From assembly GCA_030065855.1 (NCBI GenBank), contig JASJCT010000037.1, forward strand, positions 1 to 63,094: a DNA stretch of 63,094 nt, written 5' to 3'. A model generated the notes under the pieces. It was not told where the DNA came from, did no database searches, and saw only the letters and a list, made by a program, of their open reading frames with translations. This document shows, one piece after another, positions 1 to 7,561 of this stretch. This DNA is from Myxococcota bacterium (GTDB taxonomy: Bacteria; Myxococcota_A; Polyangia; JAAYKL01). Positions within the stretch are counted from its first letter, which is position 1. Every line of letters begins with the position of its first letter. Made by a program: the position numbers and the translations under genes.

Positions 1-29
1 GTTTTCAAAGGTAAAATTCGATTGGACGT

Positions 30-65
30 GTCAAAATCCCCCTAACCCCCTTTTTCAAGGGGGAG
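30..65 (+). repeat. palindromic C-run/G-run repeat, copy A
   Basis: The copy reads TCAAAATCCCCCTAACCCCC followed by TTTTTC and AAGGGGGA. Bases 46-63 can fold as a 7-bp hairpin (CCCCCTT with AAGGGGG) around a TTTC loop. It shares its sequence and order with the copy at 177-213, and a partial third copy (ACATCCCCCTGCC) lies near 259-271. Such C-run/G-run palindromes are familiar as dispersed intergenic repeats in many bacteria; function unknown. Confidence 0.6.
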
Positions 66-130
66 ATCCTTTACCCGGCATAAAAATAGCAAAAATCGCG
101 ACATTTGCCCTTAACCGAATGCCATTGTGG

Positions 131-156
131 CAAAGGGGGCCGGGGGGATTTCGTCA
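131..156 (-). repeat. palindromic C-run repeat, inverted copy
   Basis: Read on the minus strand this is TGACGAAATCCCCCC, then GG, then CCCCCTTT, matching the left half of the copies at 30-65 and 177-213. It faces copy B, so 131-213 could form a large imperfect cruciform. Confidence 0.5.
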
Positions 157-176
157 TTTTTCCTGGCATTGCAAGG

Positions 177-213
177 TGACAAAATCCCCCTTCCCCCCTT
201 TTTCAAGGGGGAA
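177..213 (+). repeat. palindromic C-run/G-run repeat, copy B
   Basis: Begins TGACAAAATCCCCCTT, then CCCCCC, TTTTTC and AAGGGGGAA. Bases 194-211 form the same hairpin as copy A. Nothing in 1-413 looks like a real gene; the repeats and short AT-rich spacers are all I can see there. Confidence 0.6.
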
Positions 214-363
214 TTTGCTAACTTCACCTGATAAATTTCGTTTGACATTGCACCACCTGACAACATCCCCCTGCCACTACATGGGTAAGCGAGTGGCGCA
301 CGGCATTCGGGTCGACTTGCTGATCTGGCATCGATGTTGCTAACAGCAAAAATGCATCAACCC

Positions 364-391
364 GTGCGATCGTTCCTTATGCGTGCGATCG
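364..391 (+). promoter_or_regulatory. direct repeat GTGCGATCG x2 upstream of the peroxiredoxin gene
   Basis: The 9-mer GTGCGATCG occurs at 364-372 and again at 383-391, 19 bp start to start, which places the copies near the same face of the helix. The second copy ends 22 bp before the peroxiredoxin start codon. It could be a regulator site; no clear -35/-10 pair is visible beside it. Confidence 0.25.
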
Positions 392-413
392 CTCGCAACA
401 AAAGGCATTAACA

Positions 414-878
414 ATGACGCAGCTCAAACGCGGAGACAATGCGCCTGATTTTTCCCTACTCGACCAAAACCAAAACACGGTGCGGCTCAGTGATTTCAAG
501 GGTAAAAAACTACTCGTTTACTTCTATCCAAAAGCCAACACACCGGGGTGAACCCGACAATCCTGCGCCGTGAGCGATGCAATGCCAGATTTAGAGCGAG
601 CCGGGACTGCAGCTGTGGGCATCAGTCCGGACAAACCTGAGAAACAGAAAAAATTTGCCGACAAATACGGGCTCGGCTTTCCCCTTCTTGCCGACGAAAA
701 CCGGGAAATTGCCGAGGCTTTTGGCGCCATACGCGGGCCAATTATCCCGGGTACCAATATTGGGAAAATTGTTCGCTCTGCCTTTCTCATCGATGAGGAT
801 CAAAAAATCGCCGAGGCATGGTACAACATCAAAGCAAACGACACTGTGCCAAAGGCCATGGCTGCCCTGGCGCTGTAA
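414..878 (+). CDS. bcp: Bcp-type peroxiredoxin, probable selenoprotein (UGA = Sec46)
   Basis: Thiol peroxidase of the BCP/PrxQ family that reduces hydrogen peroxide and organic peroxides in the cytoplasm. Read from ATG 414 the frame gives a normal 154-residue Bcp interrupted once, by TGA at 549-551. The context is N-T-P-G-(TGA)-T-R-Q-S-C, where every ordinary Bcp has TPGCTxQxC. The TGA therefore replaces the peroxidatic cysteine itself (Cys45 in E. coli Bcp), while the resolving cysteine is kept at residue 51. Downstream the reading is intact to the stop at 876 ([24 protein letters not shown]). An AAAGG site lies 9 nt before the ATG. A hairpin follows the TGA (separate entry). Selenocysteine-containing Prx/Bcp proteins are known in deltaproteobacteria. 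A nonsense mutation is possible, but the position makes that unlikely. It leads an operon with the next two genes. Confidence 0.85.
552..588 (+). promoter_or_regulatory. putative bacterial SECIS hairpin after UGA codon 549-551
   Basis: Bases 564-566 (TGC) can pair with 579-581 (GCA) and 567-568 (GC) with 574-575 (GC), leaving the apical loop CGTGA at 569-573; 563-565 (CTG) can also pair with 586-588 (CAG). The loop starts 18 nt after the UGA and has G as its second base. This fits the known loose bacterial SECIS rule of a small loop with an early G, 16-37 nt downstream. The fold was drawn by hand. Confidence 0.55.
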
Positions 879-899
879 TAACAGTTTAAAAGGTGATGA

Positions 900-2000
900 A
901 TGAGTGCCAAGGCGAAGTATGTCATGGGCCTGACAATGACCATCGCGCTGATGTTCGGATTCCTCGATCCGATCTGGCCGGACGCGGTGGTTTCGTTTAA
1001 GCGGCTGCACATCTTCCTGTTCAACCTGCTCACAGGCGGGTCTTTAATTTTGTACTACACCGAGGGCAAGGGTATCTTTACGGTCAAGGTGCGGGCCTTC
1101 TTTGCCTTAGCGCTCCTCTACGCACTTTTTGCTGCAGCTGGCTTGTACATACCCACACTGATACTCTCGGCACCCCTATTTTTGATCGTCGAGTCGGTTC
1201 GCAACAGCCGGTTTTCGTTTTTACCGCTTGATTTTTTTAGACCCCGAGTGCCGGTGCACGAAAAATTCAACCAGGCCTCGTTGCTGTGCCTTAGTCTGGG
1301 CATTGTCATCGCCTCTCTGGTTATCATTAATAACGAATACGCCGGGTGGGTTCAGTACGAAAAGCTCACCATCGAGGTCTTCTTTTTAGGATATTCCTTT
1401 CCGGTCTCCCTCATTACCATGGCATTGATGTTTTCCTTTATGACCGAGCGATCCAGTCGGCTGATCGGGGTTTTAAAGGAGATAGGCTTCTGGTCGGTTA
1501 ACTTAGGGGTGATCATTTTTTTCGTCTTTATTATCTTTAAGTGGTTTGCGGCAGAGATGGTCATCTCGATCACCCTCTTTTTCACAGTGTTCATGATCTT
1601 TTTCATGTTTATCATCACCGCACCCGCGGTTCAGCAGAAGACCTTTCTCCTTTCGGGCATGGTTTTTTTGCTGTTCACCGCATTGACCGGCATTGCCTAT
1701 ATCCTGGCCTATCCATTTCCGTTTTTGAGCGAGTACAAGGATTTCCTGCTGCAGCTTCACGCCATGGTGTCGCTCTACGGGTGGAACCTATCCGGTCTGT
1801 TCATCATCATCCGATATAACGACTTCCCCATTCGCCTGAATTCATTTTTGGCGATTTTTCTCCACTGGGCCATTGTCCTGGTACTCGCCCCCCTCGGCAA
1901 ATACGACTGGCCGATCGCGGTCGCTGCCCTTGGGGCCTATGTGGGCCTGTTGACGGTTGTTTTCCTGGGACACGCCATTCAAAGGAGCGTTCGACAATGA
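900..2000 (+). CDS. polytopic inner-membrane protein, function unknown
   Basis: A 366-residue very hydrophobic protein with about ten likely membrane helices, for example around residues 8-25, 35-52, 62-95, 120-140, 155-180, 190-215, 220-240, 248-268 and 320-362. Short basic or acidic loops separate them, and there is no soluble domain or motif I can name. An AAGG ribosome site precedes ATG 900, 21 bp after the peroxiredoxin stop, and its end overlaps the next start in ATGA at 1997-2000, so all three genes are almost surely cotranscribed. That link suggests a redox or stress membrane function, but nothing in the protein shows it. Confidence 0.75.
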   Translation: MSAKAKYVMGLTMTIALMFGFLDPIWPDAVVSFKRLHIFLFNLLTGGSLILYYTEGKGIFTVKVRAFFALALLYALFAAAGLYIPTLILSAPLFLIVESVRNSRFSFLPLDFFRPRVPVHEKFNQASLLCLSLGIVIASLVIINNEYAGWVQYEKLTIEVFFLGYSFPVSLITMALMFSFMTERSSRLIGVLKEIGFWSVNLGVIIFFVFIIFKWFAAEMVISITLFFTVFMIFFMFIITAPAVQQKTFLLSGMVFLLFTALTGIAYILAYPFPFLSEYKDFLLQLHAMVSLYGWNLSGLFIIIRYNDFPIRLNSFLAIFLHWAIVLVLAPLGKYDWPIAVAALGAYVGLLTVVFLGHAIQRSVRQ

Positions 2001-3397
2001 AATCCACGTTTACCAAAAGCTCTTTCTTTTCCGTGCCCAAGCAGGTCCTTTTTGAGTTTCACGAGCGGGACGACGCCTTTTCCGTGCTCACACCTGAGGA
2101 AGAGAAGATCGAGGTATACAGCACTGCGTCGACCCTGGCGCCCTCTGAGGACGTGGTGCGATTTGCGGTCAACTTTCTGGTATTTAAATTTCAATTTGAA
2201 AACGTGCACACGGTATACGAGCCGTTTGATCGGTTTGTGGACGAGCAGAAAAAAGGCCTTTTTTCATTGTGGCGGCACGAACACAGATTTGTCGAGGCTG
2301 GCTGGCAGCAGGATCCGGCTGCCATGCTCATCGACGAGATAACCTATGCCCATCCATTGCTTCCTGCGTTTAATCCGTTTGTAAAACACAAGCTCGGCCA
2401 GCTCTTTGCCTACAGACACGCCACGACTGGTAAATATGTCCAAGACAGCAAGGCAAGCACTGAAACCCCGACCAAGACCGTTGCTGTGACCGGCGCGACC
2501 GGACTGATCGGCAAGCGGATTGTCCAGATTCTCGTCGAAAAGGGCATGCGGGTGGTGGCGCTGGTCCGAAATGTGAACAAGGCCAGCAAAGCACTCGGTA
2601 GCGGTGTGACCTGTGTTCACTGGGATTTTACCAAGCCCGAACAGGGGGAGTGGAAAGAGGCCCTCACGGCTGCTGACGGGGTGATCCACCTCGCTGGCAC
2701 GCCCCTGTTTAAACAGCGCTGGACCCCTGCTTTTAAGCGGGAGATGGAGCAGAGCCGGGTTCAGGGTACGCGCCAGCTCGTCGACGCGATTGCCGGGTCT
2801 GCTAAAAAGCCCGGGGTGTTTATCTCTGCATCGGCCATGGGTATTTACGGCACAGATCCAACGCGCTCTGTAGATGAAGGCTCGGCCACGGCCGAAGATC
2901 TGCTCGCCCGCATCTGCCTGAATTGGGAAGACGAGTCAAAAAAACTAGATACCCACGGCGTGCGCACGGTTCAAATGCGCATCGGCATCGCCCTCAGCAC
3001 GGAATCCGGGGCCCTCAAGGAGCTATTGCCCTTGTTTCGCACGGGATTGGGGGGAACCATGGGTTCCCCAGACCACTACATCAACTGGATTCACATCGAA
3101 GACGTGGCTCGAATGTTTGTCATGGCACTTGAAAACCAAGCCATGCAGGGACCGTACAACGCGGTTGGCCCCAGACCGGTTAAGAACGCCGGGTTTGCAC
3201 AGGCCATTGCCCGCGCCTTGAACAGGCCGTCAGTGATGAGCTTCCCAACGTCAATGCTCAAGGTGATGATCGGCGAGGCCGGGGAATATGCCTCGGGGGG
3301 TCCCAAGGCCAGTTGCAAACGCATTCAAGACGCCGGGTATCGATTCTTTTTTAATGACATAGACAGTGCGCTGAACCATCTCCTCAGCAATTCTTGA
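1997..3397 (+). CDS. SRPBCC domain fused to TIGR01777-family NAD(P)-binding epimerase-like protein
   Basis: 466 residues. Residues 1-145 resemble an SRPBCC/START-like ligand pocket (FEFHERDDAF near the start, then strand-rich sequence ending ATTGKYV). Residues 155-466 are an extended short-chain dehydrogenase of the TIGR01777 (SDR39U1, formerly called SulA-like) family. It has the Rossmann motif TGATGLIGKRI, the family hallmark HLAGTPLFKQRWT, SASAMGIYG in the catalytic strand, and the closing region with GPRPVKNAGFAQAIA (DUF1731-like). The fusion of these two domains is known for this family; the substrate is not established. The start overlaps the membrane protein gene by 4 bp. Confidence 0.85.
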   Translation: MKSTFTKSSFFSVPKQVLFEFHERDDAFSVLTPEEEKIEVYSTASTLAPSEDVVRFAVNFLVFKFQFENVHTVYEPFDRFVDEQKKGLFSLWRHEHRFVEAGWQQDPAAMLIDEITYAHPLLPAFNPFVKHKLGQLFAYRHATTGKYVQDSKASTETPTKTVAVTGATGLIGKRIVQILVEKGMRVVALVRNVNKASKALGSGVTCVHWDFTKPEQGEWKEALTAADGVIHLAGTPLFKQRWTPAFKREMEQSRVQGTRQLVDAIAGSAKKPGVFISASAMGIYGTDPTRSVDEGSATAEDLLARICLNWEDESKKLDTHGVRTVQMRIGIALSTESGALKELLPLFRTGLGGTMGSPDHYINWIHIEDVARMFVMALENQAMQGPYNAVGPRPVKNAGFAQAIARALNRPSVMSFPTSMLKVMIGEAGEYASGGPKASCKRIQDAGYRFFFNDIDSALNHLLSNS

Positions 3398-3470
3398 ATT
3401 CCCTCAAAGCTTAAATAGGATTGGATTTGGGACAGCAAATGGTTAGATTGGCTGTTGATTGGTGAGTAGA

Positions 3471-3887
3471 ATGAATAAAAAAAACAAGCCTTTACTCGTT
3501 ATCTCGACCATCTGTCTCGTCATGGGCGCATTCGTCTATCTCGTGTTATCCAGCGCAGGGGAATCAATGGTTTATTACAAAACCGTGGACGAACTGCTCA
3601 ATGACACGGGCCGGTTTGCCGGGCAATCCATTCGCGTGAACGGCGCGCTCGTGCCCGACTCCCTCAGACAAAAGCCCGGCACGGATCAGTATCGTTTCAA
3701 GGTGAGCAAGCGGGGAAAGATCATGGAGGTCGCCTATGCCGGGGTGCTCCCGGACGCAATGGGCGATGGCCAGGATGTCATTGTTCACGGTATATTTTCC
3801 GAGAAGAAAAATATTTTTAGTGCCACTGAAATTCTCACCAAATGTCCGTCAAAATACGAAGCCAAGGCCCAATCAATAGCCCCCTAA
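3471..3887 (+). CDS. ccmE: CcmE-like cytochrome c maturation heme chaperone, CX3Y variant
   Basis: CcmE receives heme from CcmC/D and passes it to the CcmF/H ligase in System I cytochrome c maturation. This 138-residue protein has one N-terminal membrane helix (residues 8-27), a periplasmic OB-fold (YYKTVDELL, RVNGALVPDS, VHGIFSEKKNIFSATEIL), and near the C-terminus C125-P-S-K-Y129. Classical CcmE has HxxxY there with heme bound to His; a CxxxY form is known in some deltaproteobacteria and archaea. The start chosen is ATG 3471, preceded by GGTGAG at 3461; an upstream TTG at 3459 lacks a site. No other ccm gene is in the window, so it stands alone here, which is unusual. Confidence 0.75.
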   Translation: MNKKNKPLLVISTICLVMGAFVYLVLSSAGESMVYYKTVDELLNDTGRFAGQSIRVNGALVPDSLRQKPGTDQYRFKVSKRGKIMEVAYAGVLPDAMGDGQDVIVHGIFSEKKNIFSATEILTKCPSKYEAKAQSIAP

Positions 3888-3993
3888 AACCTGCGATCCG
3901 AAATTTTTTTTTAATTTTACCATTCTCTCTCGGGGATTTTTTTGCTATGCCTAGTGTACCGTTTTCACAACACAAGCAACATGGGAGGACATC

Positions 3994-5640
3994 ATGGAAC
4001 GTAGGGGAAGTACGAGTGGGATAGGGTTAACCATCGCGGCGTTGATCGCGGTTTTATCGATGGGGTTTTCCGCTGCTGCAGCTGAGGGGCCAAAGGTGCC
4101 GTCCATAGACTGGCAGCCGTGTGGGGAAGCGTTTCCCACAGCTGAGTGCGCAATGGTCGAGGTACCCCTGGATTACGACACCCCACACGGTCAACAAATC
4201 GACCTGGCGCTGGCGCGCATACCAGCCAGCAACCCCGAAGAAAAAATAGGCTCACTTTTTGTCAACCCCGGGGGGCCTGGCGGTTCCGGTGTGGACTTTG
4301 TGCTGTTCGGTTGGGGTGACTACCTCTCCGCGGCCACTGGCGGACGGTTTGATGTGGTGGGGTTTGACCCCCGGGGCATTGGTGCCTCCACTCCGATTCG
4401 CTGTTTTGAGAGTCAGGATGAGTTTTTTGATTTTATCTATGGCGTTCCACTATTTCCCTACGAGGAAGAACAGAAACGACCGTTTTTCGACCACTTAAAC
4501 GAATTCACCGCAAAATGCCTCGAGAAAGGCCTGGACATCACCCACCACATGAGCACAGCTGACGTGGTGCGGGACCTGGATTTGCTGCGCCGGGCAGTGG
4601 GCGACAGCAAGTTGACCTATCTCGGATTTTCGTACGGATCACATATCGGCAACACGTACGCCAATCTATTTCCGAAGAAGGTCCGCGCGTTGGTCATCGA
4701 TGGCGTGCTCAACCCCATATTGTGGACCTTTGGCCTGCAAATCGTCGCTGACCGAACTGCCACCAAAGAGGTGTTCGACGAGTTCGCGCGCCTGTGCGAC
4801 GAGGCCGGGCCCGAGCACTGCGCGTTGACCGGACCGGACGGCACACTAACCCGATGGGAGGCGCTGGCTGCGGCACTGCTCGAAGAACCGTTTGTGTTTC
4901 CCGATGGGTTTGTCTACTACTACGATTACCTCATCGGAGACACCACTTCTGTGATGTACAGGCCGGAGATCTGGGGCGGGCCCGATGGTGCGGCCGTTTT
5001 CTTCGACTTTCTGGCCGATGCGGTGCTCAATAGAGATGCCTGGGCTGCCGAGGCAGCCCGTGAGGTACACCTGGCGCTGAAGCGGCGCTTTGAGGCGGCC
5101 CGTCCGAGCCGGGACGAATACGACAACGGTTTTGATGCCCTTTTCGGCAATCACTGCGGCGACGCCCAGTACCCCTCCCACTACGCCGGCCACTATGCCA
5201 TGGGCGAGTATGCAGAGGAGGGTTCCATATTCGGCCCCTACTGGTCGTGGTTCACCGCACCCTGCGCCACCTGGCCTACCGCAGAAGACCGATACGTCTG
5301 GCCCTGGCGCGCGCGGACATCTAGACCTGTGCTGGTGGTGGGCAACTATTTCGACCCTGCGACCGATTATGACGGCGCCGTGGCGAGCGATAAGCTGCTG
5401 AAAAACAGTCGGCTGCTGAGCTACGCCGGATGGGGGCACTGCGCGTTTGGCCGCAGTGCTTGTGTGGATAATTACGTGGTGCAGTACCTGCTGGACGGCA
5501 GCTTGCCGCCAGAAGGCACGGTTTGCCCGGCCAATCCCAATCCGTTCTTGCCCGCCACAGCCAGGGGACTGAACAAGCGAGCCGTCCGCACAACCCTACC
5601 GGCCATTGGCCGCCCGCCCCTGACCAGCTCTTTCAGGTAG
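3994..5640 (+). CDS. secreted alpha/beta-hydrolase, TAP-like tripeptidyl aminopeptidase family
   Basis: 548 residues with a signal peptide (residues 1-30, ending SAAAAEG), so it acts outside the inner membrane. The fold is the proline iminopeptidase/TAP-like hydrolase: oxyanion-region NPGGPGGSG, DPRGIGAST, nucleophile elbow GFSYGS with Ser213, acid Asp in NYFDPATDYDG, and histidine in GWGHCAFG. The C-terminal TAP-like segment carries cysteines in NHCGD and APCATW typical of the family, which cleaves short peptides from the N-terminus. A GGGAGG site at 3983-3988 fixes the ATG at 3994. It is transcribed alone, with 106 bp before it and 173 bp after. Confidence 0.85.
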   Translation: MERRGSTSGIGLTIAALIAVLSMGFSAAAAEGPKVPSIDWQPCGEAFPTAECAMVEVPLDYDTPHGQQIDLALARIPASNPEEKIGSLFVNPGGPGGSGVDFVLFGWGDYLSAATGGRFDVVGFDPRGIGASTPIRCFESQDEFFDFIYGVPLFPYEEEQKRPFFDHLNEFTAKCLEKGLDITHHMSTADVVRDLDLLRRAVGDSKLTYLGFSYGSHIGNTYANLFPKKVRALVIDGVLNPILWTFGLQIVADRTATKEVFDEFARLCDEAGPEHCALTGPDGTLTRWEALAAALLEEPFVFPDGFVYYYDYLIGDTTSVMYRPEIWGGPDGAAVFFDFLADAVLNRDAWAAEAAREVHLALKRRFEAARPSRDEYDNGFDALFGNHCGDAQYPSHYAGHYAMGEYAEEGSIFGPYWSWFTAPCATWPTAEDRYVWPWRARTSRPVLVVGNYFDPATDYDGAVASDKLLKNSRLLSYAGWGHCAFGRSACVDNYVVQYLLDGSLPPEGTVCPANPNPFLPATARGLNKRAVRTTLPAIGRPPLTSSFR

Positions 5641-5737
5641 TCTGACTACATAGCCCCGATTTGCCCACCTGGGTTGCTGCTCACAGACCCCAAACAGTTG
5701 TCATTGGAGAGAGGCGGTCAAAGCGGTCTGTCCAAAA

Positions 5738-5765
5738 TTGACAAATAACCGGGAAGGGATAAATT
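5738..5765 (+). promoter_or_regulatory. sigma70-like promoter for the crotonase gene
   Basis: TTGACA at 5738-5743 and TAAATT at 5760-5765 are separated by 16 bp. The likely start near 5772 gives a leader of about 40 nt before ATG 5814. Confidence 0.45.
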
Positions 5766-5813
5766 ACGCACGCGAATCGAGGACTCGTTTAAACTTTAAA
5801 AAAAGGAGTGTTT

Positions 5814-6635
5814 ATGAGCAATTATGAGTTCTATCGGGTTGAAAAAAAGCCGCCAGTGGCGTGGGTATATTTAAACCGACCTGAGAAAAAGAATGCCTTG
5901 AATCCACCGGCGTGGAAAGAGCCGATTCCGATTTTTGACGACCTTGATAAAGACCCTGAAATACGAGTCGTCGTTCTTAGCGGCAAGGGGCCGTGCTTTT
6001 CATCGGGAATTGATTTATTTGGCATGATGCCAGAGATGCCCGAGCTCATGGATAATGAGCAAAAGGGGGGCACTAAATGGAAATTTATCCCGAAGCTTTT
6101 ACAAATGCAGGAAGGTATTAATTGTATTCAAAGATGCAAAAAACCTGTGATTGCAGCCATACATGGGTATTGCATCGGCGGTGCACTTGATATGGTGACC
6201 GCTTGTGATATTCGGATATGTGCTGAAGATGCCGTGTTTTCTTTAAAAGAAGCGGCGGTTGGCTTTGTGGCTGACATGGGTGTGTTGCAGCGAATACCGC
6301 TTATTGTGGGTCAGGGAATTGCAAGAGAACTCGCCTATACTGCAAAACAGTTTGATGCCAAGCGGGCAAAAGAGATCCTTTTGGTGAATGAAGTGTATCA
6401 AACCTACGAGGCATTGATAGCAGCAGCGGAAAAAATGGCACTGGCCATTAGTGAGAATTCTCCTCTGGCCGTGCAAGCCTCCAAAGACGTATTGAATTTC
6501 GGTATTGGCAACACGATTGAAGACTCTTTGAAGTACGTTGCAGCGATCAGTTCAAATATCATTCCATCAAATGATTTGATGGAAGCAGTAGCGGCGTTTA
6601 CCGAAAAAAGAAAACCAACGTTTTCAGGAGAATAG
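5814..6635 (+). CDS. enoyl-CoA hydratase/isomerase family, dienoyl-CoA isomerase-like
   Basis: Crotonase-fold enzyme of 273 residues acting on acyl-CoA thioesters in beta-oxidation. The oxyanion-hole segments are FSSGIDLFGM and HGYCIGGALDM. The catalytic stretch is KEAAVGFVADMG followed by LQRIP: this matches the Glu and Asp, eight residues apart, that delta3,5-delta2,4-dienoyl-CoA isomerase (ECH1) uses, rather than the two glutamates of a hydratase. I therefore favour isomerisation of odd-position double bonds in unsaturated fatty acids. An AAGGAG site at 5803-5808 sits 5 nt before the ATG. The gene is alone and its codon use is more AT-rich than its neighbours, possibly acquired separately. 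Confidence 0.8.
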   Translation: MSNYEFYRVEKKPPVAWVYLNRPEKKNALNPPAWKEPIPIFDDLDKDPEIRVVVLSGKGPCFSSGIDLFGMMPEMPELMDNEQKGGTKWKFIPKLLQMQEGINCIQRCKKPVIAAIHGYCIGGALDMVTACDIRICAEDAVFSLKEAAVGFVADMGVLQRIPLIVGQGIARELAYTAKQFDAKRAKEILLVNEVYQTYEALIAAAEKMALAISENSPLAVQASKDVLNFGIGNTIEDSLKYVAAISSNIIPSNDLMEAVAAFTEKRKPTFSGE

Positions 6636-6643
6636 AAAAAGGG

Positions 6644-7561
6644 TCAAGAACGCCTTAGGAAGCAGTCGTCGATGAGACCTATCTTGTCCCGTGTTTCCCG
6701 CGTGTCTGCAATAAATCCAGCGGTGACGGGATCTCGATACCCGCTTGCGAATCTGACTGTTGAGGACGCCAACCGGCGATTCAAGTCGCGCATGGCCAGC
6801 TCTCGCAGGTATTTTCCTACCATCGAGGCCATGGCAATGGGTAGATGGCTGGCATCACCGTCCCGGACAAAAGAAACCCGACCGATCTGCCGCACGCGAT
6901 ACGTGCTCACCTCGGGCATCTCGGTTTCTACCCACCACGGGTCAAATTCGAAATCAGAGAACCAGGGACGGTATCGCCGGGTGGATCCCACTTTTCCGCA
7001 GAGCACGGTTACATCTTCAGATGTATCTTTTGCAAGGGCCGCGGCAAGGGCTGTCATCAGTTGGAAATCGAGCTTGAATTTGTTCATCTTCGCAGGGGCC
7101 GTCGCAAGGTTAAATGCACCGGGACAGGCTGAAACAGCTTTCACAGCAACTGGTCGAATGCCCGCCTCTAGAAGAAATGGGCGCACATTTGCAGAAGCAA
7201 TGTTGGAAGATGTTTTTTGAAATGCCGGTAGTGCCTGATCCGATGGATGGCAATGGCCAGGTCGTTCTCCAGGTGGACAGGGCATGGGAATCGGCGGCTC
7301 CATGCAAATGAGACGCACCGCATCTGCATGGGTGTGGGGTGTCATATCAAATGCCGATAACCAGCTGAGCGTGGCCTGCTCGGCCAAAGCGAGATGGCCC
7401 TTCTTAAATATTTTTTTTGAATCGTCTGCTGCGATCACGGCTGTGGCGTGATCCCAGAACGCCTTTGGGTCATATTGATCCACATCAAACGCTGTTGCCG
7501 TGACAATAAGCGGGCCTAAAACCGGGCCTAGTCCGTTTTCGTCTATGCCGATCACGCGCAT
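6644..7561 (-). CDS. divergent RNase HII-superfamily protein
   Basis: 305 residues. It starts MRVIGIDENGLGPVLGP, clearly the first RNase HII motif (GIDEAGRGPLAGP in the classical enzyme). DDSKK at about residue 47 matches the second motif, and GDASHLPIAMASMVGKYLRE near residue 250 matches the third, where AASIxAKxxRD is usual. RNase HII removes ribonucleotides from DNA. This protein is about 100 residues longer than normal, with a long insert between motifs two and three, and the final acidic residue is Glu (LRE) rather than Asp. It may be a paralogue with a changed role. Its start overlaps the end of tlyA by 10 bp. Confidence 0.7.
   Translation of the reverse strand: MRVIGIDENGLGPVLGPLIVTATAFDVDQYDPKAFWDHATAVIAADDSKKIFKKGHLALAEQATLSWLSAFDMTPHTHADAVRLICMEPPIPMPCPPGERPGHCHPSDQALPAFQKTSSNIASANVRPFLLEAGIRPVAVKAVSACPGAFNLATAPAKMNKFKLDFQLMTALAAALAKDTSEDVTVLCGKVGSTRRYRPWFSDFEFDPWWVETEMPEVSTYRVRQIGRVSFVRDGDASHLPIAMASMVGKYLRELAMRDLNRRLASSTVRFASGYRDPVTAGFIADTRETRDKIGLIDDCFLRRS

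Noticed and set aside
119..343. Open frame over the C-run/G-run repeats
   Set aside because: It runs through the palindromes and has low-complexity, non-protein-like content.
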